Source of the DNA: Alphaproteobacteria bacterium
GTDB lineage: Bacteria > Pseudomonadota > Alphaproteobacteria > Micavibrionales > Micavibrionaceae
DNA length: 53,871 nucleotides
Assembly: GCA_016794305.1 (NCBI GenBank)
Contig: JAEUKN010000001.1
Location: 116,596-170,466 of the forward strand
Reading direction: 5' to 3'
Positions 12,596-21,526 of this stretch are shown here, piece after piece. A program made the position numbers and the translations under genes. The stretch's first letter is position 1. The number at the start of each line of letters is the position of its first letter. The notes under the pieces are model-generated. The model was not told the DNA's origin. It did no database searches and saw only the letters and a program-made list of their open reading frames with translations.

Positions 12596-14215
12596 ATGAA
12601 AAAAATTATACGTCAATCGGCTTTGTCGGTTTCATGCTTGGCCATTTTAACATTCGCACCTCCATCCTTTGCGGCGATTGATGCTGCCGGTGCCGAGTCT
12701 CTTAAAACCATGTATAAAAATATTGAATCCGGCATCAATATATATTTTACAGGGCGGCAGGAACTGAAATCCGTTGGGGACCTGTCGGTCACGCCGAAGG
12801 ATTATTATTATGAAGTGGTCACGCCCTATTACTACCTTCAACTTGATACGCATTCTGTTCTGGATATAGGTAAAATTGCCATAAACGTCATTCCAGATGA
12901 AAATGGTGAAGATTATAAAATTTCTTATTCTCTTCCTCCGACCATGACTTTTAAATCTGATGGCAAGGCCCTTGGGACATTGACGATTGGAACTCAAAAA
13001 ACCAATGTCATTTGGAACGATAAATTAAAATTCGCGACATTTTATGATCAAAGCTTTGAAGATTTCGCCCTTAAGGCCGATAACCAAACCTTGGCCAGCT
13101 TGAAAAAAATCACCGGCATGCGCAGCTTGAAAACTGATGGGCCGAAGGGGAAACTCAACGGGGAAACGCATTTCTCCTTTCAGGACTTTTCCGCCGGAAC
13201 GAATAATGCTGTGTCGGTAAAAATTGCGCAGGCGGATATCAGCAGTGTCAGCAAAAATTTGGATATGGCAAAAATTTTAGATCTTCAAGCCAAGGTCGAG
13301 GAGTTTAAAAAGTCCGGACAATGGAAAAAACTTAATGCTGAGCCGGCGGATCCGCAGGCTGTAAAAGAATATCTTGAAATATTAGTCACGATTTTTGAAG
13401 GGGATATGGGCGAAGCTCAGGGGGATATGAAATTTAAAAATATTGTGCTTAAAGAAAAAGCCAAAAGCCCCGTTGATACGGCCGGAGCAGCGCAAGCAAC
13501 CGGTGAAACATCGGCAAACCCTTCACCAAATCCTTCATCAGTTGAAATTGGCGAGCTTACATTGGGTGGCGGGGTCTCCTCGCAGGGTCATAATAAAAAC
13601 AAGATTGACTTGAGGGTTGGGGTTGCAGGAGTCAAAATTGACGGCATTGATCCCGCTTCCCAAGATATACCCAAAGAATTGCAGGCGTTTTTGCCGCAAA
13701 AATTCACGTTTAATGTCGGGCTTGAGAATTTTCCCTATAGTGATTTCCTGAAAATAATTCCTGAGCAAGTGTTGCATCAAACGCAAACCCAGGCAGCCTT
13801 GGCCAATGGGGCGGAGGTCCCGTCACATAGATTATCACCGGCTGATCAGGAACAATTTAAGGCCCTGTTGGTGAGTTCCGGAGCTAAAATTACCAATCAA
13901 TTAGTGGTCGAAAATGGCATGTATAAAGTGGATGGCAAAGGCATGAGCCAGTTTATCAGCGGCCCCATTCCGATTAAAACTGATCAGGATTTCACAGTAA
14001 CCGGACTGGATAAGGTGTTGGCTGAAATGAATAAATTGGCGGCCACATATCCTCAGGTGCAACAGGCATTGGGCGGCATCACCATGATGCAAATGATGGG
14101 CCAGGCCGACCCGGCACATCCGGATGTTCGCCGTTATCATTTCATCACCGATGAAAATGGCAAAGCCACCCTCAATGGCTCCGACCTTTCATCCCTTATG
14201 GGCGGAAGGCACTAA
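12596..14215 (+). CDS. Exported protein of unknown function
   Basis: The 539-residue product begins with a clear Sec signal peptide (basic KKIIRQ, hydrophobic SVSCLAILTF, cleavage after PSFA). The mature part has no membrane helix and looks like a periplasmic beta-rich protein with many alternating hydrophobic and charged stretches. A low-complexity Pro/Ser/Ala linker near residues 350-370 splits it into two parts. Its general style recalls DUF945/YdgA-type proteins, but I cannot assert membership. It is followed 36 bp later by a three-gene ABC exporter on the same strand, so co-expression is possible. The upstream 205-bp divergent gap with hemN should hold its promoter. Confidence 0.7.
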   Translation: MKKIIRQSALSVSCLAILTFAPPSFAAIDAAGAESLKTMYKNIESGINIYFTGRQELKSVGDLSVTPKDYYYEVVTPYYYLQLDTHSVLDIGKIAINVIPDENGEDYKISYSLPPTMTFKSDGKALGTLTIGTQKTNVIWNDKLKFATFYDQSFEDFALKADNQTLASLKKITGMRSLKTDGPKGKLNGETHFSFQDFSAGTNNAVSVKIAQADISSVSKNLDMAKILDLQAKVEEFKKSGQWKKLNAEPADPQAVKEYLEILVTIFEGDMGEAQGDMKFKNIVLKEKAKSPVDTAGAAQATGETSANPSPNPSSVEIGELTLGGGVSSQGHNKNKIDLRVGVAGVKIDGIDPASQDIPKELQAFLPQKFTFNVGLENFPYSDFLKIIPEQVLHQTQTQAALANGAEVPSHRLSPADQEQFKALLVSSGAKITNQLVVENGMYKVDGKGMSQFISGPIPIKTDQDFTVTGLDKVLAEMNKLAATYPQVQQALGGITMMQMMGQADPAHPDVRRYHFITDENGKATLNGSDLSSLMGGRH

Positions 14216-14251
14216 AAATTTCCTTGATCGTCGGTTCCTGCGTGGGTATAG

Positions 14252-15325
14252 ATGGTCATGGAACGCTCGGTTATTGTTGAAAATCTCAATAAATCATTCA
14301 AGGTCAAGAAAAAATCAGGGTTTTTGAAAACACTGTTTACGCCCGAATACCGTCAATTACAGGCGGTGGACGGGATATCCTTTCACCTCAATCAGGGGGA
14401 GCGTGTGGCCTTTGTTGGGCCGAACGGGGCGGGAAAATCCACCACCATTAAGATTTTATCGGGCATTTTATTTCCCGATGACGGCCATGTGCAAATTGAC
14501 GGTTTTGTGCCGTGGATTGATCGCCGCAAAATGGCCTATCGCATTGGCACGGTGTTTGGGCAACGGTCGCAACTCTGGTATCATCTGCCGGCGCGGGATA
14601 CGTTTGAATTACTCTCTTATGCCTATGAAATGTCGCGGGCGGATTTTGCGGCGCGCATGCGCTATCTGACCGGTGCCTTTGCCGCCGAAGAAATCATCGA
14701 AAAACCGGTGCGCCAGCTCTCGCTCGGTGAGCGCATGAGGTGCGAGATCATCGCGAGTTTGCTTCATCGTCCACGCATTTTGTTTTTGGATGAACCGACC
14801 GTGGGGCTTGATGTGGTGTCAAAAGGTGTGATCCGCGATTTGATCAAACAAACATCCGAGCAAGACGGCACTACGGTTCTCCTGACCTCTCACGACACGG
14901 GAGATATGGAGCGGGTTTGCGACCGGGTAATTGTGATTGACCACGGCCATTTGGTGACGGACCGCCCGGTGAAGGAGCTACGTTCAGGCTTTATCCGCCA
15001 AAAGGTGATGGCCCTGACCATGAAGGCCGAACATATTGATTTTTCAATGAGAAATGCAGCCATAGCGGGCGCGGAGGGGGTGAACGGGCGTGCGGTCGAG
15101 GTGATGGAAACCCAGCCATATTTCCTCAAATTAAAAATTGATACATCGCAAATTTTGGTGGAAACAGTGTTGCAACATGTGATGACTCAGACCTCGCTCA
15201 CCGATATCACGATTGAGGATCCGCCGATGGAGGATATTATCACCTCAATCTACGCCCAAAATAAAGCTGTGCGCCCGACAGGCGCCTCTGGTTCCCCTTC
15301 ACCGCAGGATACCGCCTTGTTATAA
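14252..15325 (+). CDS. ABC-2 type exporter ATP-binding protein
   Basis: The 357-residue ATPase has Walker A GPNGAGKST at residues 56-64, an LSLGERMR signature near 156-163, Walker B LFLDEP at 177-182 and the H-loop in TSHDTGDM. The LSLGER form of the signature is typical of the ATPase subfamily partnered with ABC2_membrane_6 permeases. A C-terminal extension of about 100 residues follows the nucleotide domain. The two permease genes follow directly, so one complex at the inner membrane is likely. The substrate is unknown; relatives are annotated as drug or unknown-substrate exporters. Confidence 0.88.
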   Translation: MVMERSVIVENLNKSFKVKKKSGFLKTLFTPEYRQLQAVDGISFHLNQGERVAFVGPNGAGKSTTIKILSGILFPDDGHVQIDGFVPWIDRRKMAYRIGTVFGQRSQLWYHLPARDTFELLSYAYEMSRADFAARMRYLTGAFAAEEIIEKPVRQLSLGERMRCEIIASLLHRPRILFLDEPTVGLDVVSKGVIRDLIKQTSEQDGTTVLLTSHDTGDMERVCDRVIVIDHGHLVTDRPVKELRSGFIRQKVMALTMKAEHIDFSMRNAAIAGAEGVNGRAVEVMETQPYFLKLKIDTSQILVETVLQHVMTQTSLTDITIEDPPMEDIITSIYAQNKAVRPTGASGSPSPQDTALL

Positions 15326-15350
15326 GATGTGTCATAGAATGTGATCGCCG

Positions 15351-16139
15351 ATGATAAAATATTTTCATTTTGCACGCGTGGCCTTTGCGGATCATCTTCG
15401 GAATACCAGCCGAATCAGCTCCCGATTGTTACTCTTTATGATATGGGCATGGCTCATGGCGCGGTTGTGGGAATTGATTATGGCGAGCGGCCATGTCCAT
15501 GACTCGCTCCCTATCATTGACCTTAGTTGGTATATCGGACTGGCAGAATTAAACATATTTATATCGCCCCGCATTTTTGTGGTGATTGAGGATGATGTGC
15601 GCTCAGGCAATGTGGCCTATTTTCTCAATCGTCCCATGCCCTATTTATGGATGCGATTTGCCGAAGGCATGGGCGCGATGCTGGCAAATTTCGTGATTTA
15701 TACGCTGGTGGGCTTGCCCTATCTCTATTTTTTATATGGCGGATTTCCAACACTGGGCGGATGGGTTTTATTCCCCGTGATGGGGTTTGTATTGGTGGGG
15801 GCTGCCCTCCACTTATTATTCCAAATGTTTTGCGGACTCTTAACTTTTTGGTCGAACGATGCCATAGTGGTTTATTATGCTTATCAAAAATTATTCTTCT
15901 CACTGGGCGGCGTGTATATACCGATGACGCTCTACCCCGCGATTTTTTATCCTGATCTTTTGAAGTTTTTGCCGTTTGCTTCGCTGACCGGCAACGGAGT
16001 TTCCCTTATTCTGCAATATTCTGACGCTCTCGTGATAGAATATGCAGCTCTGCAATTGCTTTGGATTGGTCTGGCCGCTTGGGGGCTGAGCCGCCTTTAC
16101 CGCACATGTTTGAAAAAGGTTGAAATCAATGGCGGCTGA
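15351..16139 (+). CDS. ABC-2 permease subunit, ABC2_membrane_6 type (first)
   Basis: This 262-residue membrane protein has about six hydrophobic segments and the DVRSGNVAYFLNRPMPYLWMRF stretch shared by DUF990/ABC2_membrane_6 permeases, which carry an R-x-G-x(4)-LxRP-like motif between the second and third helices. It starts 25 bp after the ATPase gene and its end overlaps the next permease gene by 11 bp, so it is translationally coupled. It is the first half of a heterodimeric permease. Confidence 0.85.
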   Translation: MIKYFHFARVAFADHLRNTSRISSRLLLFMIWAWLMARLWELIMASGHVHDSLPIIDLSWYIGLAELNIFISPRIFVVIEDDVRSGNVAYFLNRPMPYLWMRFAEGMGAMLANFVIYTLVGLPYLYFLYGGFPTLGGWVLFPVMGFVLVGAALHLLFQMFCGLLTFWSNDAIVVYYAYQKLFFSLGGVYIPMTLYPAIFYPDLLKFLPFASLTGNGVSLILQYSDALVIEYAALQLLWIGLAAWGLSRLYRTCLKKVEINGG

Positions 16140-16914
16140 GTTACGATATTTTTGGGCATTATTATGTATGTCGTTCAAATCGCTCGCGGCGCAACGCAGT
16201 GCGTTGATTGTGCGCGCTTGCCTTGCTTTGGTTAATCACTGCGCTTACTTCCCGGTATGGTATATTATTTTCTCGCTTTCGCCCGATATTATGGGGTGGA
16301 CCATGCAACATGCCCTGTTTACCTATGGATTATGTATTGTCAGTTTAGGTACGGTATCGTTGATAGCCTTTGGACTGAGGACCATTCCCGAACAAATTGA
16401 CCATGGCGAATTTGATGCTTATTTAACTTTGCCGCGTCCTGTTCTCATTTCCGCCGCCCTGAGCAGCCCCAAAAACTCGGGATTGGGTGAAATTATTCTG
16501 GGTCTGGGACTCCTTATTTTCTGCCATATCCATTATGGGTCTTCCTTGCTGTTTTTGCCGTTATTGATCATCATCGGATGTGTGATCTTTGCCTCGAGCG
16601 TATTGTTTTTTGCGACAATCGGTTTTTGGATCAAGCAATTTTATGGGTCGGCGGATGAGATGTATTTTAATTTCAACCTTCTTGCTAACCGTCCTGCGCC
16701 GATTTTTACCGGGGCGCTCCAATTTATCGCACTGACCTTTGTTCCTGTCAGCTTAATGGCGCGAGTTTCAGTGGACTATGTGATGACCCATCACCTTATC
16801 CTCTTAGTCTATGCGGTGATCGGGGCCGTAGCCTATGCGTTCATTGCCGTCTCATTTTTTCATATTGGATTGCGGCGCTATGAGTCCGGGAGCCGCTTCG
16901 GGGTGCGCGGGTGA
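16129..16914 (+). CDS. ABC-2 permease subunit, ABC2_membrane_6 type (second)
   Basis: A 261-residue hydrophobic protein of the same family as the preceding gene, with the corresponding motif TIPEQIDHGEFDAYLTLPRP after the second helix pair. I chose ATG 16129 (MAAELRYF), which overlaps the previous stop, over an in-frame start 9 bp upstream. With the ATPase and the first permease it completes an exporter in which each half-permease is encoded separately. A 125-bp gap to the next gene ends the unit. Confidence 0.85.
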   Translation: MAAELRYFWALLCMSFKSLAAQRSALIVRACLALVNHCAYFPVWYIIFSLSPDIMGWTMQHALFTYGLCIVSLGTVSLIAFGLRTIPEQIDHGEFDAYLTLPRPVLISAALSSPKNSGLGEIILGLGLLIFCHIHYGSSLLFLPLLIIIGCVIFASSVLFFATIGFWIKQFYGSADEMYFNFNLLANRPAPIFTGALQFIALTFVPVSLMARVSVDYVMTHHLILLVYAVIGAVAYAFIAVSFFHIGLRRYESGSRFGVRG

Positions 16915-17039
16915 TTGCCGCAAAATAAATGCGGGATAAGTCGCGGCCGCACGATTGCGTCCCTCTTGACTTTCATATAAACTGCCCTCAAGCATTTAGA
17001 AATTTTCTTTTGAAATAAGCCCTGAAAAGTTTGGCGGAT

Positions 17040-17435
17040 ATGTCTGAACAACACAAAACGGAACAGAAAAAAATCCTGGTGGTCGAAGATAACGACTTTG
17101 TGCGTATGCAGTTGGTCAGATATTTGAATGAAGCCGGATATGAAGTGGTAGAGGCCGTGGACGGCGCATCGGGGCTGGAGCAATTGAATGCTCAAATCTC
17201 TCTGGTGGTTCTGGATGTGCGTATGGCACCGATGGACGGGTTTGAGTTTATTAAGGCCATTCGCGGACGTAACGCCGATATTCCGCTGATTATGGTCACG
17301 GGCGACCAAAATCCGGATTTATTGAATGAGGCGAGTAAGTGGAATGTGAGCGCGGTTTTGATGAAACCGGTTCACAAAGACCGTTTGCTCAAAATGGTGG
17401 ATCGTGCCATGGAAAAATTGCGCAAATCATCGTAA
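17040..17435 (+). CDS. Single-domain response regulator
   Basis: The 131-residue protein is a bare receiver domain: the acidic pair in VVEDND near residue 15-18, the phospho-acceptor Asp59 in VVLDVRMAP, the Thr in MVTGD and the Lys in LMKPVHK. There is no output domain, so it acts by protein contact or as a phosphate relay partner. The ATG at 17040 is preferred to a TTG nine bases upstream. It lies 55 bp before a secretin gene, and the pairing suggests control of that outer-membrane system, but this is inference. Confidence 0.88.
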   Translation: MSEQHKTEQKKILVVEDNDFVRMQLVRYLNEAGYEVVEAVDGASGLEQLNAQISLVVLDVRMAPMDGFEFIKAIRGRNADIPLIMVTGDQNPDLLNEASKWNVSAVLMKPVHKDRLLKMVDRAMEKLRKSS

Positions 17436-17490
17436 TATGGGGCGCACAATTTGGGGTGCAAATTATAGGAATTCGCGGGGGATCTGGGGA

Positions 17491-19647
17491 ATGTTGAAAA
17501 ACGCAGACATATACACTGCCTTTGCAAGTGGAAATTTTGTAGGCAGAGAAAAAAATCGCAGCCGGGTCGGCTGGGCGAAACGCACAGCTTTGCTCAGTGC
17601 GGCTGCGGTCTTTTTGCTCAGCGGGTGCGCCGATACGGTGACGCCGAAATCCCGCAATGTGTCCATTCCGTCACCCAAGGCCGCAGAAGAACGGCGCAAG
17701 GGGCTGAATGAAAATGGCGATTCGGTGATTTACCTCCCGCTTGGTGATGATGTGCTGATGCCGCAAACGGAAGCGAGCGAGCCGCTGCCCGCCAAAATTG
17801 TCGGCCCGTTTGAACTGCGCGGGGAAACTTTGGGCGGTGCGTTGCAACTGGTGCTCGATGGGACAAATATTCCCGTGGCGTTCGAATCGGATGAAAGTTT
17901 GAGCAAAACCATCACCATGACCAATCTGCGCGGGCCGCTCGATACGGTGGTGCATGAAATTTGCGCACTGGGGAATATGTATTGTTCCTATCAAAACGGG
18001 ATTTTGGTGGTAAAAGATTCTCAGGTTTTTACCGTTTCCATTCCCCCGATTGTTGCCGCCGATAGCATGGCGGGTTTGCTCACCAATATTTCCAACGCGA
18101 TCGGCAGTATTACCGGCAGCGCCCCGATCACTGACCCCAGTACGCGCACAATTGTTTATCGCGCAAGTCAACGAACGGCGGAATTGGCAGAACGGTATTT
18201 TCAGCGTCTGCGGTCCAGTACGGCGCTGGTGGTGTTTGAAACCTACATCTGGGAGGTGTCGCTGGATTCAGGAAATACCACGGGAATTAGGTGGCAATTG
18301 CTGGATAGTGACAATGGCTTTAACTATGGCATTAATATTTCCGGTGCGGCTGATACCAATGTCGGCACACCCATCAGTATTGGTTTACCAACAACGGGTG
18401 CAGTGGATTTTGATGTAGGCGATGTATTGCAATTTATTTCCGCCTATGGTGCGGTCAAAACCGTCTCACAGCCGCAAATTACGGTTCTCTCTGGCTCGAC
18501 CGCCAAATTGCGGGTGGCCGATACACGCAATTATGTGGCTTCACTCTCCCGTACTGTGACAGATGGCGGCACTACGACTGTATCCACAACGACTGATTCG
18601 GTCGATAGCGGTTTTACGCTCAATATCGGCTCGAATTGGGATAATTCGACTGTGTATGGCAATATTGATATTTTGCTGCAACAAGTGCGCCGCATTGACA
18701 CGTTTGACGAAAATCCCGATGCGGTAGTGCAATTGCCGCAAACCACGGAACGTGAGCTTTCGACCCAGGTTCGCATTCGCCCCGGTGACTTACTCTTGAT
18801 TGCCGGCTTGGTGCGCGAAACCGATAATCTGGATAAAGAGGGAGTGGGCATTAGTCAACCTAGCTTGCCGTTTTCACGTTCGGCTAAAAGCTCGAATTCT
18901 GAACTGGTGTTCTTACTGCGTCCGCGCGTGGTGGTGTTTACGCCGGGCGGTGTGCAGACTCCCGTGGCTGGCCCGACTTATCAAAATCAATATGGTGGCC
19001 AGTATGGAGGACAATATCAGCACTCATCGCCATCTACGGCACCACAAGCGGCGTTGGAGGATGGTTTGAATCCTTCAGCCGGATGGGCACCCCCGGTTTC
19101 ACAGGTGCCGAACACCCCGCCGATGGTGGAGATTGCGCCGCTCAGTCAATATGGACAAAAAACCTATACCACGACCTATACGGCGCCTGCGACACCAACC
19201 ACCCCTACGGCACCGCCGCAAATCGCTCGCGCCCAAAATTATGACCTCCGTTACAATAGTCAGGCTGGCACCGTCACAAGGGCGATAGAGGAAGCCAGAG
19301 CAAATGCCGGTCAAAAGAGTGGGGGGACTACGGCGCAGGGGGCTGCGCGCTCTGACTCTTTAATGCCCCCAACTGTTATTACCCCCGCCAATAGTGTCGT
19401 AAATACTGCCCTAAGCTCGGGGCAGCCAAACCCGCCCAAGTCCATCCCCATCCCAATCCCTATCTATGATGCGCCCAATTATGCCTCAAACTATACGCAA
19501 AATGCGCAAAGCGGATATCAGGGGGGCTATCAAGCGGGATATGAAGCTCAGAGGCAAGCAATGGACATAGCGCCGCCGCTCCATATTTATCCCAATGATC
19601 ATCCAGCCATTGAAATTTCGATGCCGGATGAACTCCCCGCGCGATAG
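17491..19647 (+). CDS. Lipoprotein secretin, PilN/BfpB-like (type IVb pilus or related)
   Basis: The 718-residue product has an N-terminal leader with hydrophobic segment and lipobox LLSGC (about residue 45), so it should be a lipoprotein. A small STN/N0-like domain (FELRGETLGGALQLVLDG) and a short N-domain follow. Then comes the secretin core with VSQPQITVLSG, the transmembrane-beta region and the closing QVRIRPGDLLLIAGLVRE. The last 200 or so residues are Gln/Pro/Tyr/Thr-rich repeats (QYGGQYGGQY), probably disordered. Lipoprotein secretins of this layout serve thin type IVb pili (PilN of R64, BfpB). ATG 17491 has GGGGGA about ten bases before it. No pilus ATPase or platform gene is adjacent; a PilV-like pilin begins at 53371. 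Being lipidated, it may need no pilotin. Confidence 0.82.
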   Translation: MLKNADIYTAFASGNFVGREKNRSRVGWAKRTALLSAAAVFLLSGCADTVTPKSRNVSIPSPKAAEERRKGLNENGDSVIYLPLGDDVLMPQTEASEPLPAKIVGPFELRGETLGGALQLVLDGTNIPVAFESDESLSKTITMTNLRGPLDTVVHEICALGNMYCSYQNGILVVKDSQVFTVSIPPIVAADSMAGLLTNISNAIGSITGSAPITDPSTRTIVYRASQRTAELAERYFQRLRSSTALVVFETYIWEVSLDSGNTTGIRWQLLDSDNGFNYGINISGAADTNVGTPISIGLPTTGAVDFDVGDVLQFISAYGAVKTVSQPQITVLSGSTAKLRVADTRNYVASLSRTVTDGGTTTVSTTTDSVDSGFTLNIGSNWDNSTVYGNIDILLQQVRRIDTFDENPDAVVQLPQTTERELSTQVRIRPGDLLLIAGLVRETDNLDKEGVGISQPSLPFSRSAKSSNSELVFLLRPRVVVFTPGGVQTPVAGPTYQNQYGGQYGGQYQHSSPSTAPQAALEDGLNPSAGWAPPVSQVPNTPPMVEIAPLSQYGQKTYTTTYTAPATPTTPTAPPQIARAQNYDLRYNSQAGTVTRAIEEARANAGQKSGGTTAQGAARSDSLMPPTVITPANSVVNTALSSGQPNPPKSIPIPIPIYDAPNYASNYTQNAQSGYQGGYQAGYEAQRQAMDIAPPLHIYPNDHPAIEISMPDELPAR

Positions 19648-19667
19648 AGAATAATGAGGTGAGGATC

Positions 19668-21233
19668 ATGAACAGGTTTTTAAGATTTATCTCTTCCTCT
19701 TTTATGATCGGTGCCATAATCGGCACGATGAGTTTTGGGCTTTTATTAAGCCCTGATCAGCCTGTTTTTGCCAATGCGCTGGGTGATCCTGTCGCCCGCG
19801 GAGGGGGTGCGGCTGCGGGAGACGGACTAAAAGCGGTGGAGTCAGAGGTAAAGGCAGGGGAGATCACTGTCGGATCGTCCTCCCAAATCGTGGTGAAATT
19901 TCGTAATGAGTCCGCTAAGGATGTTATGGTCGGGCCGGTTAATTTATATCCATCCTCCACGGTCAATGCCGAAGTCGGCCTGAATGAATGCGGCGGTAAA
20001 ACTGCCTTGGCTTCGGGGGCCGAATGCGCCGTGGTGGTGTTGGTGAAGGGGCTCAAAACCGGCAATTGGCGGGTGGAGATGTTATTGCGCCATGACGGTC
20101 GGTCGCGCATTGTTACGGCCTCACTCACCGGAACGGTGGAGCAAAGTGAGGATAAGGATTTGTTGGTGAGTGATGTGGAGGCCATCCCGACTGAATTGGA
20201 TTTCGGGACGCTGGAATCCAATCGCCCCTTGGTGAAATCGGTGATCTTTCGCAATGTGACCTCGGTGCCGATCAATATTTCCAAGGTGGGGGTAGAGGCA
20301 TCGGACCAATCCGGCTATACGCTTTCAACCGATTGTAAGGAACTGAAAGTGGGGGAAGCCTGTATCGCCACCATTACGTGGGCACCGGCGTCGAAGGGGC
20401 AATCTGACGGGGTGCTGATTGTCCAGCATGACGGCCCGACCAAGGTCGCGAGCGTGAATTTAAAAGGTTCCTACGACCCGCCCGATGTCGAAAAGGCCAA
20501 AATGTTCCCTGAGGCCGTCCCCGGCGCTGGGCTTTTAGTGTCGTCGCAAGAGGAAATGGATTTCGGCGATATCACCAACGAAGCCTCAATGACCATGTCA
20601 TTGGTCAATGTCGGGGATGCGCCCATTCACCTGAAAGACATTAGCCTCGCCAGTTCGGATAAGGGCTTAAGCATTGCGCATACCGGGTGCATGAGTAATA
20701 CGGAATTACAACCGATCGAAGCCTGCCCCCTCACGGTGCAATGGTCGCCGGTGCGGGCGGGTGAATTGATTGAGGATATACGCATTCGTCATGACGGGGC
20801 GCGCGGCGTGCTGGTGGTACCGGTGCGTGGTAAGGCCGATATGGCGGTGAATAAGGATACTCAGGCGGTGATGCTCTCCGATCTCGGCATCCCTGAGATT
20901 AAACCGCTCGATAAAAAACAGGCGTTGGAGGGGTTTGTGATTACCTCTCACTCCTCCAATAAGGCCATTATCAACGGTCCCGGCGGGTCGCGGGTGATTA
21001 GCAATGCCCAAAGCGTAGTATTGGGCGGGGTCGAATGGATGCCGCAAATCACCGATACGGGCATTGAATTTATGAATGGAAAGGACCGCGTGCGGTTGCT
21101 GTTTGATCGCTCTCTCTCCTCGCTTTCACGCACCGTGAGTGCGAGCTCATCCGCAAAATCAACGAGCTCATCCTCATCCGCAGCCCCAACTAGCGGCACC
21201 CCCGCTAGTCCTCCATCTTCCGCAGCGAATTAG
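19668..21233 (+). CDS. Exported protein with repeated Ig-like (choice-of-anchor D) domains
   Basis: The 521-residue product has a signal peptide (hydrophobic MIGAIIGTMSFGLLL, cleavage near FANA) and three similar beta-sandwich repeats of about 110 residues. Each has the pattern xxFG-(5)-N-(3)-...-F/L-xN-x(7)-I...C...C-x-V-x-W-x-P...RHDG, as in HYDIN/ASPM-type choice-of-anchor D domains. Paired cysteines recur in each repeat. A less repetitive C-terminal part ends in a Ser-rich tail. It starts 20 bp after the secretin gene with a good AGGTGAGG ribosome site, so the two are co-transcribed. A periplasmic or surface partner of the secretin is likely. The first codons resemble the end of the transposable repeat family described at 39576. 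Confidence 0.75.
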   Translation: MNRFLRFISSSFMIGAIIGTMSFGLLLSPDQPVFANALGDPVARGGGAAAGDGLKAVESEVKAGEITVGSSSQIVVKFRNESAKDVMVGPVNLYPSSTVNAEVGLNECGGKTALASGAECAVVVLVKGLKTGNWRVEMLLRHDGRSRIVTASLTGTVEQSEDKDLLVSDVEAIPTELDFGTLESNRPLVKSVIFRNVTSVPINISKVGVEASDQSGYTLSTDCKELKVGEACIATITWAPASKGQSDGVLIVQHDGPTKVASVNLKGSYDPPDVEKAKMFPEAVPGAGLLVSSQEEMDFGDITNEASMTMSLVNVGDAPIHLKDISLASSDKGLSIAHTGCMSNTELQPIEACPLTVQWSPVRAGELIEDIRIRHDGARGVLVVPVRGKADMAVNKDTQAVMLSDLGIPEIKPLDKKQALEGFVITSHSSNKAIINGPGGSRVISNAQSVVLGGVEWMPQITDTGIEFMNGKDRVRLLFDRSLSSLSRTVSASSSAKSTSSSSSAAPTSGTPASPPSSAAN

Positions 21234-21335
21234 AGCATTTTGCAATTCAGCGGAAGCCGGTTAATCGCAAAAAATTCAACAAAACAAGTAGTTAGGACGT
21301 TTTTTTAAGTCTATGTAACCGAAAAATGGTCTAGC
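21233..21335 (+). repeat. Dispersed 103-bp repeat, copy 1
   Basis: Starts GAGCATTTTGC and contains GAAGCCGGTTAATCGCAA, then a second half with AAAACAA and AACCGAAAAATGGTCTAG. Two more copies are at 40643-40744 and, inverted, at 52351-52453. The first 48 bases fold into a hairpin in the better-preserved copies (GCATTTTGCGATTAA with TTAATCGC...AAAATGC); this copy is the most decayed. It begins on the last base of the upstream stop codon. The core resembles the GAGCAT...GGAACCGGTT palindromes known across Rhizobiales and relatives. Confidence 0.75.
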
Positions 21336-21344
21336 ATAAAATGA

Positions 21345-21515
21345 ATGTCTCTGATCTTTGAGTCATTGAAACTTATGGCGGAGGGGTATATGATTGCCGA
21401 TGTTTGTAAAGACGTGGGATTTGACGATTACACTAGTTTTTATAGACAATTTGTATCTACTCTTGGGGGCTCCCCCGTTGAATTCAAGAAACCTTCTGTT
21501 GGTAAAGCTGCATAG
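21345..21515 (+). pseudogene. C-terminal remnant of an AraC-family regulator
   Basis: An open frame of 56 codons encodes FESLKLMAEGY...VCKDVGFDDYTSFYRQFVSTL..., matching the last helix-turn-helix of the intact AraC protein at 38750-39523, including twelve identical consecutive residues (YTSFYRQFVSTL). The rest of the gene is missing: upstream lies the dispersed repeat at 21233. An in-frame ATG at 21345 exists, but a lone half HTH domain is unlikely to be functional. It ends 11 bp before the glycosyltransferase gene. It is best read as the surviving 3' end of a paralogue lost by repeat-associated rearrangement. Confidence 0.8.
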
Positions 21516-21526
21516 TTTGGAAGTTT

